Assembly (NCBI GenBank): GCA_947561715.1
Contig: OX387199.1
Coordinates: 9,677,001-9,741,000, forward strand
DNA from: Ascidia mentula
Taxonomy: Eukaryota; Chordata; Ascidiacea; Phlebobranchia; Ascidiidae
Direction: 5' to 3'
DNA: 64,000 nt
Position numbers and translations under genes: made by a program. This document shows, piece by piece, positions 51,583 through 63,799 of this stretch; within the stretch, counting starts at the first letter, position 1, and every line of letters starts with the position of its first letter. The notes beneath the pieces are model-generated. The model worked only from the letters and a program-made list of their open reading frames with translations. It had not been told where the DNA came from and did no database searches.

Positions 51583-51735
51583 GTGGGCCGTGCCTGGAGG
51601 TAGTGCAATACCAGGACAACCCGTGGGCAGGTCGAAGCAAGCTCCGGCACCGTGCCCCCTGTCCAAAAATCAGGTTAATACAAAGACATGCAAGCGAATC
51701 GCTTGCGTCCCAGGTATTAAACTGAGAAGAACAGA
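51583..51735 (-). pseudogene. U2 snRNA 3' fragment broken by a truncated Utopia-like copy
   Basis: U2 from its 3' end to CUGUUCUUCUCAG; the only broken U2 inside the uniform array apart from the one cut by the N gap. Confidence 0.93.
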
Positions 51736-51888
51736 CTTTGACTCTACACCTCGTTTATTGAAAGTTTTACACAAGTGCGAAAAAATTCAACATTGCGGAG
51801 GCATCGCCGTATTCTGAAATCGCGTTGCACGCACGGCCTCCACCGCCCCAGGGCGGTGGGTGATATAATATCCAGGTTTGTTCGGTTT
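51736..51888 (-). mobile_element. 5'-truncated copy of the Utopia-like element (153 bp)
   Basis: Equals the 3'-terminal 155 nt of the full element (7178-7332) except for an A-run of 3 instead of 5 at the very 3' end. Same 3' junction in U2; about 24 bp of U2 lost at the 5' junction. Typical of incomplete target-primed reverse transcription. Confidence 0.93.
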
Positions 51889-51904
51889 AGAGCCGAGAAG
51901 CGAT
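51889..51904 (-). pseudogene. U2 snRNA 5' fragment (16 nt)
   Basis: AUCGCUUCUCGGCUCU from 51904. The spacer upstream carries an A10-C-A3 run (about 51984-51997) in place of the uninterrupted A-run of other units. Confidence 0.92.
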
Positions 51905-52193
51905 GCCGCAACATCCACTGAGTCCGCAACGTCCGGAAGAGTCCGTCTCGCATTTGCTGCCAAATTTTATTCCGGTGAAAAATGAAAAAAAAAAACAAAT
52001 TTCCTGGTTTTTTTCCTACCGTTTTTGGCAGGCCATTCAAATTAGTTTGTTCACCACATGACGTCACAAACGGACCCATGACCCACCTCCCAACCCCCGA
52101 CACGACTCCTCCTGACCGTAACAGGCGAATCCCCCCCGTAGAAACTTCGTTTCTACCTTACGTTTTGCTCTACATCAGAGGATTAGTAAAAGA

Positions 52194-52238
52194 CGGGGAT
52201 AGCGCGAACGCAGTCCCCACTAGCAGAAATTGTACGGC

Positions 52239-52273
<35 letters not shown>

Positions 52274-52356
52274 GCTAAGCCTAAGTGCAATGGCTAAGCC
52301 TCGCCCTGGGCCCACCGCCGGCCTGATCACGGTGAAGGCCCCCGTCAGGTAAGTAT
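52194..52356 (-). ncRNA. U1: U1 snRNA, array copy 27
   Basis: Full length; lies upstream of the broken U2. Confidence 0.95.
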
Positions 52357-52626
52357 GCTTTGCACAGCTTCTTGAGAGGTAGCATTTTTGTCGTCCGTCC
52401 TTGTGTTTGCCGCATTGTGCATTTCACGGCTTGTTTTATCTGGTCTCCGACAAGCACAACAACCAAATGTGCCGTTAAATTAATTGCTCTCCCGTCCTCC
52501 CTCTCTACCTCTCTTTCCTTGGCGTGTGCATACAGACGACACACACGCACTCATGGGATGCACCGCTGTTTCGTGCAATTGTTTTGCGAATGATTAACAG
52601 ATGGTTATTCCCACATGTGTGGGAAT

Positions 52627-52819
52627 GTGGGCCGTGCCTGGAGGTAGTGCAATACCAGGACAACCCGTGGGCAGGTCGAAGCAAGCTCCGGCACCGTGCC
52701 CCCTGTCCAAAAATCAGGTTAATACAAAGACATGCAAGCGAATCGCTTGCGTCCCAGGTATTAAACTGAGAAGAACAGATACTACACTTGATCTTAGCTC
52801 TAAAGAGCCGAGAAGCGAT
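52627..52819 (-). ncRNA. U2: U2 snRNA, array copy 27
   Basis: Full length; G-type spacer. Confidence 0.95.
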
Positions 52820-53108
52820 GCCGCAACATCCACTGAGTCCGCAACGTCCGGAAGAGTCCGTCTCGCATTTGCTGCCAAATTTTATTCCGGTGAAAAATGA
52901 AAAAAAAAAAAAAATTTCCTGGTTTTTTTCCTACCGTTTTTGGCAGGCCATTCAAATTAGTTTGTTCACCACATGACGTCACAAACGGACCCATGACCCA
53001 CCTCCCAACCCCCGACACGACTCCTCCTGACCGTAACAGGCGAATCCCCCCCGTAGAAACTTCGTTTCTACCTTACGTTTTGCTCTACATCAGAGGATTA
53101 GTAAAAGA

Positions 53109-53153
53109 CGGGGATAGCGCGAACGCAGTCCCCACTAGCAGAAATTGTACGGC

Positions 53154-53188
<35 letters not shown>

Positions 53189-53271
53189 GCTAAGCCTAAG
53201 TGCAATGGCTAAGCCTCGCCCTGGGCCCACCGCCGGCCTGATCACGGTGAAGGCCCCCGTCAGGTAAGTAT
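53109..53271 (-). ncRNA. U1: U1 snRNA, array copy 28
   Basis: Full length, no variant seen. Confidence 0.95.
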
Positions 53272-53541
53272 GCTTTGCACAGCTTCTTGAGAGGTAGCAT
53301 TTTTGTCGTCCGTCCTTGTGTTTGCCGCATTGTGCATTTCACGGCTTGTTTTATCTGGTCTCCGACAAGCACAACAACCAAATGTGCCGTTAAATTAATT
53401 GCTCTCCCGTCCTCCCTCTCTACCTCTCTTTCCTTGGCGTGTGCATACAGACGACACACACGCACTCATGGGATGCACCGCTGTTTCGTGCAATTGTTTT
53501 GCGAATGATTAACAGATGGTTATTCCCACATGTGTGGGAAT

Positions 53542-53734
53542 GTGGGCCGTGCCTGGAGGTAGTGCAATACCAGGACAACCCGTGGGCAGGTCGAAGCAAG
53601 CTCCGGCACCGTGCCCCCTGTCCAAAAATCAGGTTAATACAAAGACATGCAAGCGAATCGCTTGCGTCCCAGGTATTAAACTGAGAAGAACAGATACTAC
53701 ACTTGATCTTAGCTCTAAAGAGCCGAGAAGCGAT
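53542..53734 (-). ncRNA. U2: U2 snRNA, array copy 28
   Basis: Full length; G-type spacer. Confidence 0.95.
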
Positions 53735-54023
53735 GCCGCAACATCCACTGAGTCCGCAACGTCCGGAAGAGTCCGTCTCGCATTTGCTGCCAAATTTTAT
53801 TCCGGTGAAAAATGAAAAAAAAAAAAAAATTTCCTGGTTTTTTTCCTACCGTTTTTGGCAGGCCATTCAAATTAGTTTGTTCACCACATGACGTCACAAA
53901 CGGACCCATGACCCACCTCCCAACCCCCGACACGACTCCTCCTGACCGTAACAGGCGAATCCCCCCCGTAGAAACTTCGTTTCTACCTTACGTTTTGCTC
54001 TACATCAGAGGATTAGTAAAAGA

Positions 54024-54068
54024 CGGGGATAGCGCGAACGCAGTCCCCACTAGCAGAAATTGTACGGC

Positions 54069-54103
<35 letters not shown>

Positions 54104-54186
54104 GCTAAGCCTAAGTGCAATGGCTAAGCCTCGCCCTGGGCCCACCGCCGGCCTGATCACGGTGAAGGCCCCCGTCAGGTAAGTAT
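54024..54186 (-). ncRNA. U1: U1 snRNA, array copy 29
   Basis: Full length, no variant seen. Confidence 0.95.
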
Positions 54187-54456
54187 GCTTTGCACAGCTT
54201 CTTGAGAGGTAGCATTTTTGTCGTCCGTCCTTGTGTTTGCCGCATTGTGCATTTCACGGCTTGTTTTATCTGGTCTCCGACAAGCACAACAACCAAATGT
54301 GCCGTTAAATTAATTGCTCTCCCGTCCTCCCTCTCTACCTCTCTTTCCTTGGCGTGTGCATACAGACGACACACACGCACTCATGGGATGCACCGCTGTT
54401 TCGTGCAATTGTTTTGCGAATGATTAACAGATGGTTATTCCCACATGTGTGGGAAT

Positions 54457-54649
54457 GTGGGCCGTGCCTGGAGGTAGTGCAATACCAGGACAACCCGTGG
54501 GCAGGTCGAAGCAAGCTCCGGCACCGTGCCCCCTGTCCAAAAATCAGGTTAATACAAAGACATGCAAGCGAATCGCTTGCGTCCCAGGTATTAAACTGAG
54601 AAGAACAGATACTACACTTGATCTTAGCTCTAAAGAGCCGAGAAGCGAT
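54457..54649 (-). ncRNA. U2: U2 snRNA, array copy 29
   Basis: Full length; G-type spacer. Confidence 0.95.
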
Positions 54650-54938
54650 GCCGCAACATCCACTGAGTCCGCAACGTCCGGAAGAGTCCGTCTCGCATTT
54701 GCTGCCAAATTTTATTCCGGTGAAAAATGAAAAAAAAAAAAAAATTTCCTGGTTTTTTTCCTACCGTTTTTGGCAGGCCATTCAAATTAGTTTGTTCACC
54801 ACATGACGTCACAAACGGACCCATGACCCACCTCCCAACCCCCGACACGACTCCTCCTGACCGTAACAGGCGAATCCCCCCCGTAGAAACTTCGTTTCTA
54901 CCTTACGTTTTGCTCTACATCAGAGGATTAGTAAAAGA

Positions 54939-54983
54939 CGGGGATAGCGCGAACGCAGTCCCCACTAGCAGAAATTGTACGGC

Positions 54984-55018
<35 letters not shown>

Positions 55019-55101
55019 GCTAAGCCTAAGTGCAATGGCTAAGCCTCGCCCTGGGCCCACCGCCGGCCTGATCACGGTGAAGGCCCCCGTCAGGTAAGTA
55101 T
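54939..55101 (-). ncRNA. U1: U1 snRNA, array copy 30
   Basis: Full length, no variant seen. Confidence 0.95.
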
Positions 55102-55371
55102 GCTTTGCACAGCTTCTTGAGAGGTAGCATTTTTGTCGTCCGTCCTTGTGTTTGCCGCATTGTGCATTTCACGGCTTGTTTTATCTGGTCTCCGACAAGC
55201 ACAACAACCAAATGTGCCGTTAAATTAATTGCTCTCCCGTCCTCCCTCTCTACCTCTCTTTCCTTGGCGTGTGCATACAGACGACACACACGCACTCATG
55301 GGATGCACCGCTGTTTCGTGCAATTGTTTTGCGAATGATTAACAGATGGTTATTCCCACATGTGTGGGAAT

Positions 55372-55564
55372 GTGGGCCGTGCCTGGAGGTAGTGCAATAC
55401 CAGGACAACCCGTGGGCAGGTCGAAGCAAGCTCCGGCACCGTGCCCCCTGTCCAAAAATCAGGTTAATACAAAGACATGCAAGCGAATCGCTTGCGTCCC
55501 AGGTATTAAACTGAGAAGAACAGATACTACACTTGATCTTAGCTCTAAAGAGCCGAGAAGCGAT
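55372..55564 (-). ncRNA. U2: U2 snRNA, array copy 30
   Basis: Full length; G-type spacer. Confidence 0.95.
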
Positions 55565-55853
55565 GCCGCAACATCCACTGAGTCCGCAACGTCCGGAAGA
55601 GTCCGTCTCGCATTTGCTGCCAAATTTTATTCCGGTGAAAAATGAAAAAAAAAAAAAAATTTCCTGGTTTTTTTCCTACCGTTTTTGGCAGGCCATTCAA
55701 ATTAGTTTGTTCACCACATGACGTCACAAACGGACCCATGACCCACCTCCCAACCCCCGACACGACTCCTCCTGACCGTAACAGGCGAATCCCCCCCGTA
55801 GAAACTTCGTTTCTACCTTACGTTTTGCTCTACATCAGAGGATTAGTAAAAGA

Positions 55854-55898
55854 CGGGGATAGCGCGAACGCAGTCCCCACTAGCAGAAATTGTACGGC

Positions 55899-55933
<35 letters not shown>

Positions 55934-56016
55934 GCTAAGCCTAAGTGCAATGGCTAAGCCTCGCCCTGGGCCCACCGCCGGCCTGATCACGGTGAAGGCC
56001 CCCGTCAGGTAAGTAT
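55854..56016 (-). ncRNA. U1: U1 snRNA, array copy 31
   Basis: Full length, no variant seen. Confidence 0.95.
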
Positions 56017-56286
56017 GCTTTGCACAGCTTCTTGAGAGGTAGCATTTTTGTCGTCCGTCCTTGTGTTTGCCGCATTGTGCATTTCACGGCTTGTTTTATC
56101 TGGTCTCCGACAAGCACAACAACCAAATGTGCCGTTAAATTAATTGCTCTCCCGTCCTCCCTCTCTACCTCTCTTTCCTTGGCGTGTGCATACAGACGAC
56201 ACACACGCACTCATGGGATGCACCGCTGTTTCGTGCAATTGTTTTGCGAATGATTAACAGATGGTTATTCCCACATGTGTGGGAAT

Positions 56287-56479
56287 GTGGGCCGTGCCTG
56301 GAGGTAGTGCAATACCAGGACAACCCGTGGGCAGGTCGAAGCAAGCTCCGGCACCGTGCCCCCTGTCCAAAAATCAGGTTAATACAAAGACATGCAAGCG
56401 AATCGCTTGCGTCCCAGGTATTAAACTGAGAAGAACAGATACTACACTTGATCTTAGCTCTAAAGAGCCGAGAAGCGAT
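56287..56479 (-). ncRNA. U2: U2 snRNA, array copy 31
   Basis: Full length; G-type spacer. Confidence 0.95.
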
Positions 56480-56768
56480 GCCGCAACATCCACTGAGTCC
56501 GCAACGTCCGGAAGAGTCCGTCTCGCATTTGCTGCCAAATTTTATTCCGGTGAAAAATGAAAAAAAAAAAAAAATTTCCTGGTTTTTTTCCTACCGTTTT
56601 TGGCAGGCCATTCAAATTAGTTTGTTCACCACATGACGTCACAAACGGACCCATGACCCACCTCCCAACCCCCGACACGACTCCTCCTGACCGTAACAGG
56701 CGAATCCCCCCCGTAGAAACTTCGTTTCTACCTTACGTTTTGCTCTACATCAGAGGATTAGTAAAAGA

Positions 56769-56813
56769 CGGGGATAGCGCGAACGCAGTCCCCACTAGCA
56801 GAAATTGTACGGC

Positions 56814-56848
<35 letters not shown>

Positions 56849-56931
56849 GCTAAGCCTAAGTGCAATGGCTAAGCCTCGCCCTGGGCCCACCGCCGGCCTG
56901 ATCACGGTGAAGGCCCCCGTCAGGTAAGTAT
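56769..56931 (-). ncRNA. U1: U1 snRNA, array copy 32
   Basis: Full length, no variant seen. Confidence 0.95.
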
Positions 56932-57201
56932 GCTTTGCACAGCTTCTTGAGAGGTAGCATTTTTGTCGTCCGTCCTTGTGTTTGCCGCATTGTGCATTTC
57001 ACGGCTTGTTTTATCTGGTCTCCGACAAGCACAACAACCAAATGTGCCGTTAAATTAATTGCTCTCCCGTCCTCCCTCTCTACCTCTCTTTCCTTGGCGT
57101 GTGCATACAGACGACACACACGCACTCATGGGATGCACCGCTGTTTCGTGCAATTGTTTTGCGAATGATTAACAGATGGTTATTCCCACATGTGTGGGAA
57201 T

Positions 57202-57394
57202 GTGGGCCGTGCCTGGAGGTAGTGCAATACCAGGACAACCCGTGGGCAGGTCGAAGCAAGCTCCGGCACCGTGCCCCCTGTCCAAAAATCAGGTTAATAC
57301 AAAGACATGCAAGCGAATCGCTTGCGTCCCAGGTATTAAACTGAGAAGAACAGATACTACACTTGATCTTAGCTCTAAAGAGCCGAGAAGCGAT
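57202..57394 (-). ncRNA. U2: U2 snRNA, array copy 32
   Basis: Full length; G-type spacer. Confidence 0.95.
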
Positions 57395-57683
57395 GCCGCA
57401 ACATCCACTGAGTCCGCAACGTCCGGAAGAGTCCGTCTCGCATTTGCTGCCAAATTTTATTCCGGTGAAAAATGAAAAAAAAAAAAAAATTTCCTGGTTT
57501 TTTTCCTACCGTTTTTGGCAGGCCATTCAAATTAGTTTGTTCACCACATGACGTCACAAACGGACCCATGACCCACCTCCCAACCCCCGACACGACTCCT
57601 CCTGACCGTAACAGGCGAATCCCCCCCGTAGAAACTTCGTTTCTACCTTACGTTTTGCTCTACATCAGAGGATTAGTAAAAGA

Positions 57684-57728
57684 CGGGGATAGCGCGAACG
57701 CAGTCCCCACTAGCAGAAATTGTACGGC

Positions 57729-57763
<35 letters not shown>

Positions 57764-57846
57764 GCTAAGCCTAAGTGCAATGGCTAAGCCTCGCCCTGGG
57801 CCCACCGCCGGCCTGATCACGGTGAAGGCCCCCGTCAGGTAAGTAT
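57684..57846 (-). ncRNA. U1: U1 snRNA, array copy 33
   Basis: Full length, no variant seen. Confidence 0.95.
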
Positions 57847-58116
57847 GCTTTGCACAGCTTCTTGAGAGGTAGCATTTTTGTCGTCCGTCCTTGTGTTTGC
57901 CGCATTGTGCATTTCACGGCTTGTTTTATCTGGTCTCCGACAAGCACAACAACCAAATGTGCCGTTAAATTAATTGCTCTCCCGTCCTCCCTCTCTACCT
58001 CTCTTTCCTTGGCGTGTGCATACAGACGACACACACGCACTCATGGGATGCACCGCTGTTTCGTGCAATTGTTTTGCGAATGATTAACAGATGGTTATTC
58101 CCACATGTGTGGGAAT

Positions 58117-58309
58117 GTGGGCCGTGCCTGGAGGTAGTGCAATACCAGGACAACCCGTGGGCAGGTCGAAGCAAGCTCCGGCACCGTGCCCCCTGTCCAA
58201 AAATCAGGTTAATACAAAGACATGCAAGCGAATCGCTTGCGTCCCAGGTATTAAACTGAGAAGAACAGATACTACACTTGATCTTAGCTCTAAAGAGCCG
58301 AGAAGCGAT
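58117..58309 (-). ncRNA. U2: U2 snRNA, array copy 33
   Basis: Full length; G-type spacer. Confidence 0.95.
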
Positions 58310-58598
58310 GCCGCAACATCCACTGAGTCCGCAACGTCCGGAAGAGTCCGTCTCGCATTTGCTGCCAAATTTTATTCCGGTGAAAAATGAAAAAAAAAAA
58401 AAAATTTCCTGGTTTTTTTCCTACCGTTTTTGGCAGGCCATTCAAATTAGTTTGTTCACCACATGACGTCACAAACGGACCCATGACCCACCTCCCAACC
58501 CCCGACACGACTCCTCCTGACCGTAACAGGCGAATCCCCCCCGTAGAAACTTCGTTTCTACCTTACGTTTTGCTCTACATCAGAGGATTAGTAAAAGA

Positions 58599-58643
58599 CG
58601 GGGATAGCGCGAACGCAGTCCCCACTAGCAGAAATTGTACGGC

Positions 58644-58678
<35 letters not shown>

Positions 58679-58761
58679 GCTAAGCCTAAGTGCAATGGCT
58701 AAGCCTCGCCCTGGGCCCACCGCCGGCCTGATCACGGTGAAGGCCCCCGTCAGGTAAGTAT
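58599..58761 (-). ncRNA. U1: U1 snRNA, array copy 34
   Basis: Full length, no variant seen. Confidence 0.95.
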
Positions 58762-59031
58762 GCTTTGCACAGCTTCTTGAGAGGTAGCATTTTTGTCGTC
58801 CGTCCTTGTGTTTGCCGCATTGTGCATTTCACGGCTTGTTTTATCTGGTCTCCGACAAGCACAACAACCAAATGTGCCGTTAAATTAATTGCTCTCCCGT
58901 CCTCCCTCTCTACCTCTCTTTCCTTGGCGTGTGCATACAGACGACACACACGCACTCATGGGATGCACCGCTGTTTCGTGCAATTGTTTTGCGAATGATT
59001 AACAGATGGTTATTCCCACATGTGTGGGAAT

Positions 59032-59224
59032 GTGGGCCGTGCCTGGAGGTAGTGCAATACCAGGACAACCCGTGGGCAGGTCGAAGCAAGCTCCGGCACC
59101 GTGCCCCCTGTCCAAAAATCAGGTTAATACAAAGACATGCAAGCGAATCGCTTGCGTCCCAGGTATTAAACTGAGAAGAACAGATACTACACTTGATCTT
59201 AGCTCTAAAGAGCCGAGAAGCGAT
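59032..59224 (-). ncRNA. U2: U2 snRNA, array copy 34
   Basis: Full length; G-type spacer. Confidence 0.95.
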
Positions 59225-59513
59225 GCCGCAACATCCACTGAGTCCGCAACGTCCGGAAGAGTCCGTCTCGCATTTGCTGCCAAATTTTATTCCGGTGAAA
59301 AATGAAAAAAAAAAAAAAATTTCCTGGTTTTTTTCCTACCGTTTTTGGCAGGCCATTCAAATTAGTTTGTTCACCACATGACGTCACAAACGGACCCATG
59401 ACCCACCTCCCAACCCCCGACACGACTCCTCCTGACCGTAACAGGCGAATCCCCCCCGTAGAAACTTCGTTTCTACCTTACGTTTTGCTCTACATCAGAG
59501 GATTAGTAAAAGA

Positions 59514-59558
59514 CGGGGATAGCGCGAACGCAGTCCCCACTAGCAGAAATTGTACGGC

Positions 59559-59593
<35 letters not shown>

Positions 59594-59676
59594 GCTAAGC
59601 CTAAGTGCAATGGCTAAGCCTCGCCCTGGGCCCACCGCCGGCCTGATCACGGTGAAGGCCCCCGTCAGGTAAGTAT
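59514..59676 (-). ncRNA. U1: U1 snRNA, array copy 35
   Basis: Full length, no variant seen. Confidence 0.95.
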
Positions 59677-59946
59677 GCTTTGCACAGCTTCTTGAGAGGT
59701 AGCATTTTTGTCGTCCGTCCTTGTGTTTGCCGCATTGTGCATTTCACGGCTTGTTTTATCTGGTCTCCGACAAGCACAACAACCAAATGTGCCGTTAAAT
59801 TAATTGCTCTCCCGTCCTCCCTCTCTACCTCTCTTTCCTTGGCGTGTGCATACAGACGACACACACGCACTCATGGGATGCACCGCTGTTTCGTGCAATT
59901 GTTTTGCGAATGATTAACAGATGGTTATTCCCACATGTGTGGGAAT

Positions 59947-60139
59947 GTGGGCCGTGCCTGGAGGTAGTGCAATACCAGGACAACCCGTGGGCAGGTCGAA
60001 GCAAGCTCCGGCACCGTGCCCCCTGTCCAAAAATCAGGTTAATACAAAGACATGCAAGCGAATCGCTTGCGTCCCAGGTATTAAACTGAGAAGAACAGAT
60101 ACTACACTTGATCTTAGCTCTAAAGAGCCGAGAAGCGAT
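59947..60139 (-). ncRNA. U2: U2 snRNA, array copy 35
   Basis: Full length; G-type spacer. Confidence 0.95.
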
Positions 60140-60428
60140 GCCGCAACATCCACTGAGTCCGCAACGTCCGGAAGAGTCCGTCTCGCATTTGCTGCCAAAT
60201 TTTATTCCGGTGAAAAATGAAAAAAAAAAAAAAATTTCCTGGTTTTTTTCCTACCGTTTTTGGCAGGCCATTCAAATTAGTTTGTTCACCACATGACGTC
60301 ACAAACGGACCCATGACCCACCTCCCAACCCCCGACACGACTCCTCCTGACCGTAACAGGCGAATCCCCCCCGTAGAAACTTCGTTTCTACCTTACGTTT
60401 TGCTCTACATCAGAGGATTAGTAAAAGA

Positions 60429-60473
60429 CGGGGATAGCGCGAACGCAGTCCCCACTAGCAGAAATTGTACGGC

Positions 60474-60508
<35 letters not shown>

Positions 60509-60591
60509 GCTAAGCCTAAGTGCAATGGCTAAGCCTCGCCCTGGGCCCACCGCCGGCCTGATCACGGTGAAGGCCCCCGTCAGGTAAGTAT
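60429..60591 (-). ncRNA. U1: U1 snRNA, array copy 36
   Basis: Full length; its upstream spacer has one private change (ACGACGCACACG at about 60771-60782, for ACGACACACACG). Confidence 0.95.
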
Positions 60592-60861
60592 GCTTTGCAC
60601 AGCTTCTTGAGAGGTAGCATTTTTGTCGTCCGTCCTTGTGTTTGCCGCATTGTGCATTTCACGGCTTGTTTTATCTGGTCTCCGACAAGCACAACAACCA
60701 AATGTGCCGTTAAATTAATTGCTCTCCCGTCCTCCCTCTCTACCTCTCTTTCCTTGGCGTGTGCATACAGACGACGCACACGCACTCATGGGATGCACCG
60801 CTGTTTCGTGCAATTGTTTTGCGAATGATTAACAGATGGTTATTCCCACATGTGTGGGAAT

Positions 60862-61054
60862 GTGGGCCGTGCCTGGAGGTAGTGCAATACCAGGACAACC
60901 CGTGGGCAGGTCGAAGCAAGCTCCGGCACCGTGCCCCCTGTCCAAAAATCAGGTTAATACAAAGACATGCAAGCGAATCGCTTGCGTCCCAGGTATTAAA
61001 CTGAGAAGAACAGATACTACACTTGATCTTAGCTCTAAAGAGCCGAGAAGCGAT
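60862..61054 (-). ncRNA. U2: U2 snRNA, array copy 36
   Basis: Full length; G-type spacer. Confidence 0.95.
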
Positions 61055-61343
61055 GCCGCAACATCCACTGAGTCCGCAACGTCCGGAAGAGTCCGTCTCG
61101 CATTTGCTGCCAAATTTTATTCCGGTGAAAAATGAAAAAAAAAAAAAAATTTCCTGGTTTTTTTCCTACCGTTTTTGGCAGGCCATTCAAATTAGTTTGT
61201 TCACCACATGACGTCACAAACGGACCCATGACCCACCTCCCAACCCCCGACACGACTCCTCCTGACCGTAACAGGCGAATCCCCCCCGTAGAAACTTCGT
61301 TTCTACCTTACGTTTTGCTCTACATCAGAGGATTAGTAAAAGA

Positions 61344-61388
61344 CGGGGATAGCGCGAACGCAGTCCCCACTAGCAGAAATTGTACGGC

Positions 61389-61423
<35 letters not shown>

Positions 61424-61506
61424 GCTAAGCCTAAGTGCAATGGCTAAGCCTCGCCCTGGGCCCACCGCCGGCCTGATCACGGTGAAGGCCCCCGTCAGGT
61501 AAGTAT
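61344..61506 (-). ncRNA. U1: U1 snRNA, array copy 37
   Basis: Full length, no variant seen. Confidence 0.95.
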
Positions 61507-61776
61507 GCTTTGCACAGCTTCTTGAGAGGTAGCATTTTTGTCGTCCGTCCTTGTGTTTGCCGCATTGTGCATTTCACGGCTTGTTTTATCTGGTCTCCGA
61601 CAAGCACAACAACCAAATGTGCCGTTAAATTAATTGCTCTCCCGTCCTCCCTCTCTACCTCTCTTTCCTTGGCGTGTGCATACAGACGACACACACGCAC
61701 TCATGGGATGCACCGCTGTTTCGTGCAATTGTTTTGCGAATGATTAACAGATGGTTATTCCCACATGTGTGGGAAT

Positions 61777-61969
61777 GTGGGCCGTGCCTGGAGGTAGTGC
61801 AATACCAGGACAACCCGTGGGCAGGTCGAAGCAAGCTCCGGCACCGTGCCCCCTGTCCAAAAATCAGGTTAATACAAAGACATGCAAGCGAATCGCTTGC
61901 GTCCCAGGTATTAAACTGAGAAGAACAGATACTACACTTGATCTTAGCTCTAAAGAGCCGAGAAGCGAT
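61777..61969 (-). ncRNA. U2: U2 snRNA, array copy 37
   Basis: Full length; G-type spacer. Confidence 0.95.
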
Positions 61970-62258
61970 GCCGCAACATCCACTGAGTCCGCAACGTCCG
62001 GAAGAGTCCGTCTCGCATTTGCTGCCAAATTTTATTCCGGTGAAAAATGAAAAAAAAAAAAAAATTTCCTGGTTTTTTTCCTACCGTTTTTGGCAGGCCA
62101 TTCAAATTAGTTTGTTCACCACATGACGTCACAAACGGACCCATGACCCACCTCCCAACCCCCGACACGACTCCTCCTGACCGTAACAGGCGAATCCCCC
62201 CCGTAGAAACTTCGTTTCTACCTTACGTTTTGCTCTACATCAGAGGATTAGTAAAAGA

Positions 62259-62303
62259 CGGGGATAGCGCGAACGCAGTCCCCACTAGCAGAAATTGTAC
62301 GGC

Positions 62304-62338
<35 letters not shown>

Positions 62339-62421
62339 GCTAAGCCTAAGTGCAATGGCTAAGCCTCGCCCTGGGCCCACCGCCGGCCTGATCACGGTGA
62401 AGGCCCCCGTCAGGTAAGTAT
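62259..62421 (-). ncRNA. U1: U1 snRNA, array copy 38
   Basis: Full length, no variant seen. Confidence 0.95.
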
Positions 62422-62691
62422 GCTTTGCACAGCTTCTTGAGAGGTAGCATTTTTGTCGTCCGTCCTTGTGTTTGCCGCATTGTGCATTTCACGGCTTGTT
62501 TTATCTGGTCTCCGACAAGCACAACAACCAAATGTGCCGTTAAATTAATTGCTCTCCCGTCCTCCCTCTCTACCTCTCTTTCCTTGGCGTGTGCATACAG
62601 ACGACACACACGCACTCATGGGATGCACCGCTGTTTCGTGCAATTGTTTTGCGAATGATTAACAGATGGTTATTCCCACATGTGTGGGAAT

Positions 62692-62884
62692 GTGGGCCGT
62701 GCCTGGAGGTAGTGCAATACCAGGACAACCCGTGGGCAGGTCGAAGCAAGCTCCGGCACCGTGCCCCCTGTCCAAAAATCAGGTTAATACAAAGACATGC
62801 AAGCGAATCGCTTGCGTCCCAGGTATTAAACTGAGAAGAACAGATACTACACTTGATCTTAGCTCTAAAGAGCCGAGAAGCGAT
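62692..62884 (-). ncRNA. U2: U2 snRNA, array copy 38
   Basis: Full length; G-type spacer. Confidence 0.95.
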
Positions 62885-63173
62885 GCCGCAACATCCACTG
62901 AGTCCGCAACGTCCGGAAGAGTCCGTCTCGCATTTGCTGCCAAATTTTATTCCGGTGAAAAATGAAAAAAAAAAAAAAATTTCCTGGTTTTTTTCCTACC
63001 GTTTTTGGCAGGCCATTCAAATTAGTTTGTTCACCACATGACGTCACAAACGGACCCATGACCCACCTCCCAACCCCCGACACGACTCCTCCTGACCGTA
63101 ACAGGCGAATCCCCCCCGTAGAAACTTCGTTTCTACCTTACGTTTTGCTCTACATCAGAGGATTAGTAAAAGA

Positions 63174-63218
63174 CGGGGATAGCGCGAACGCAGTCCCCAC
63201 TAGCAGAAATTGTACGGC

Positions 63219-63253
<35 letters not shown>

Positions 63254-63336
63254 GCTAAGCCTAAGTGCAATGGCTAAGCCTCGCCCTGGGCCCACCGCCG
63301 GCCTGATCACGGTGAAGGCCCCCGTCAGGTAAGTAT
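63174..63336 (-). ncRNA. U1: U1 snRNA, array copy 39
   Basis: Full length; last U1 in the window. Confidence 0.95.
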
Positions 63337-63606
63337 GCTTTGCACAGCTTCTTGAGAGGTAGCATTTTTGTCGTCCGTCCTTGTGTTTGCCGCATTGTGC
63401 ATTTCACGGCTTGTTTTATCTGGTCTCCGACAAGCACAACAACCAAATGTGCCGTTAAATTAATTGCTCTCCCGTCCTCCCTCTCTACCTCTCTTTCCTT
63501 GGCGTGTGCATACAGACGACACACACGCACTCATGGGATGCACCGCTGTTTCGTGCAATTGTTTTGCGAATGATTAACAGATGGTTATTCCCACATGTGT
63601 GGGAAT

Positions 63607-63799
63607 GTGGGCCGTGCCTGGAGGTAGTGCAATACCAGGACAACCCGTGGGCAGGTCGAAGCAAGCTCCGGCACCGTGCCCCCTGTCCAAAAATCAGGTT
63701 AATACAAAGACATGCAAGCGAATCGCTTGCGTCCCAGGTATTAAACTGAGAAGAACAGATACTACACTTGATCTTAGCTCTAAAGAGCCGAGAAGCGAT
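63607..63799 (-). ncRNA. U2: U2 snRNA, array copy 39
   Basis: Full length; last U2 in the window, with most of its promoter spacer before the array runs off the edge. Confidence 0.95.
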
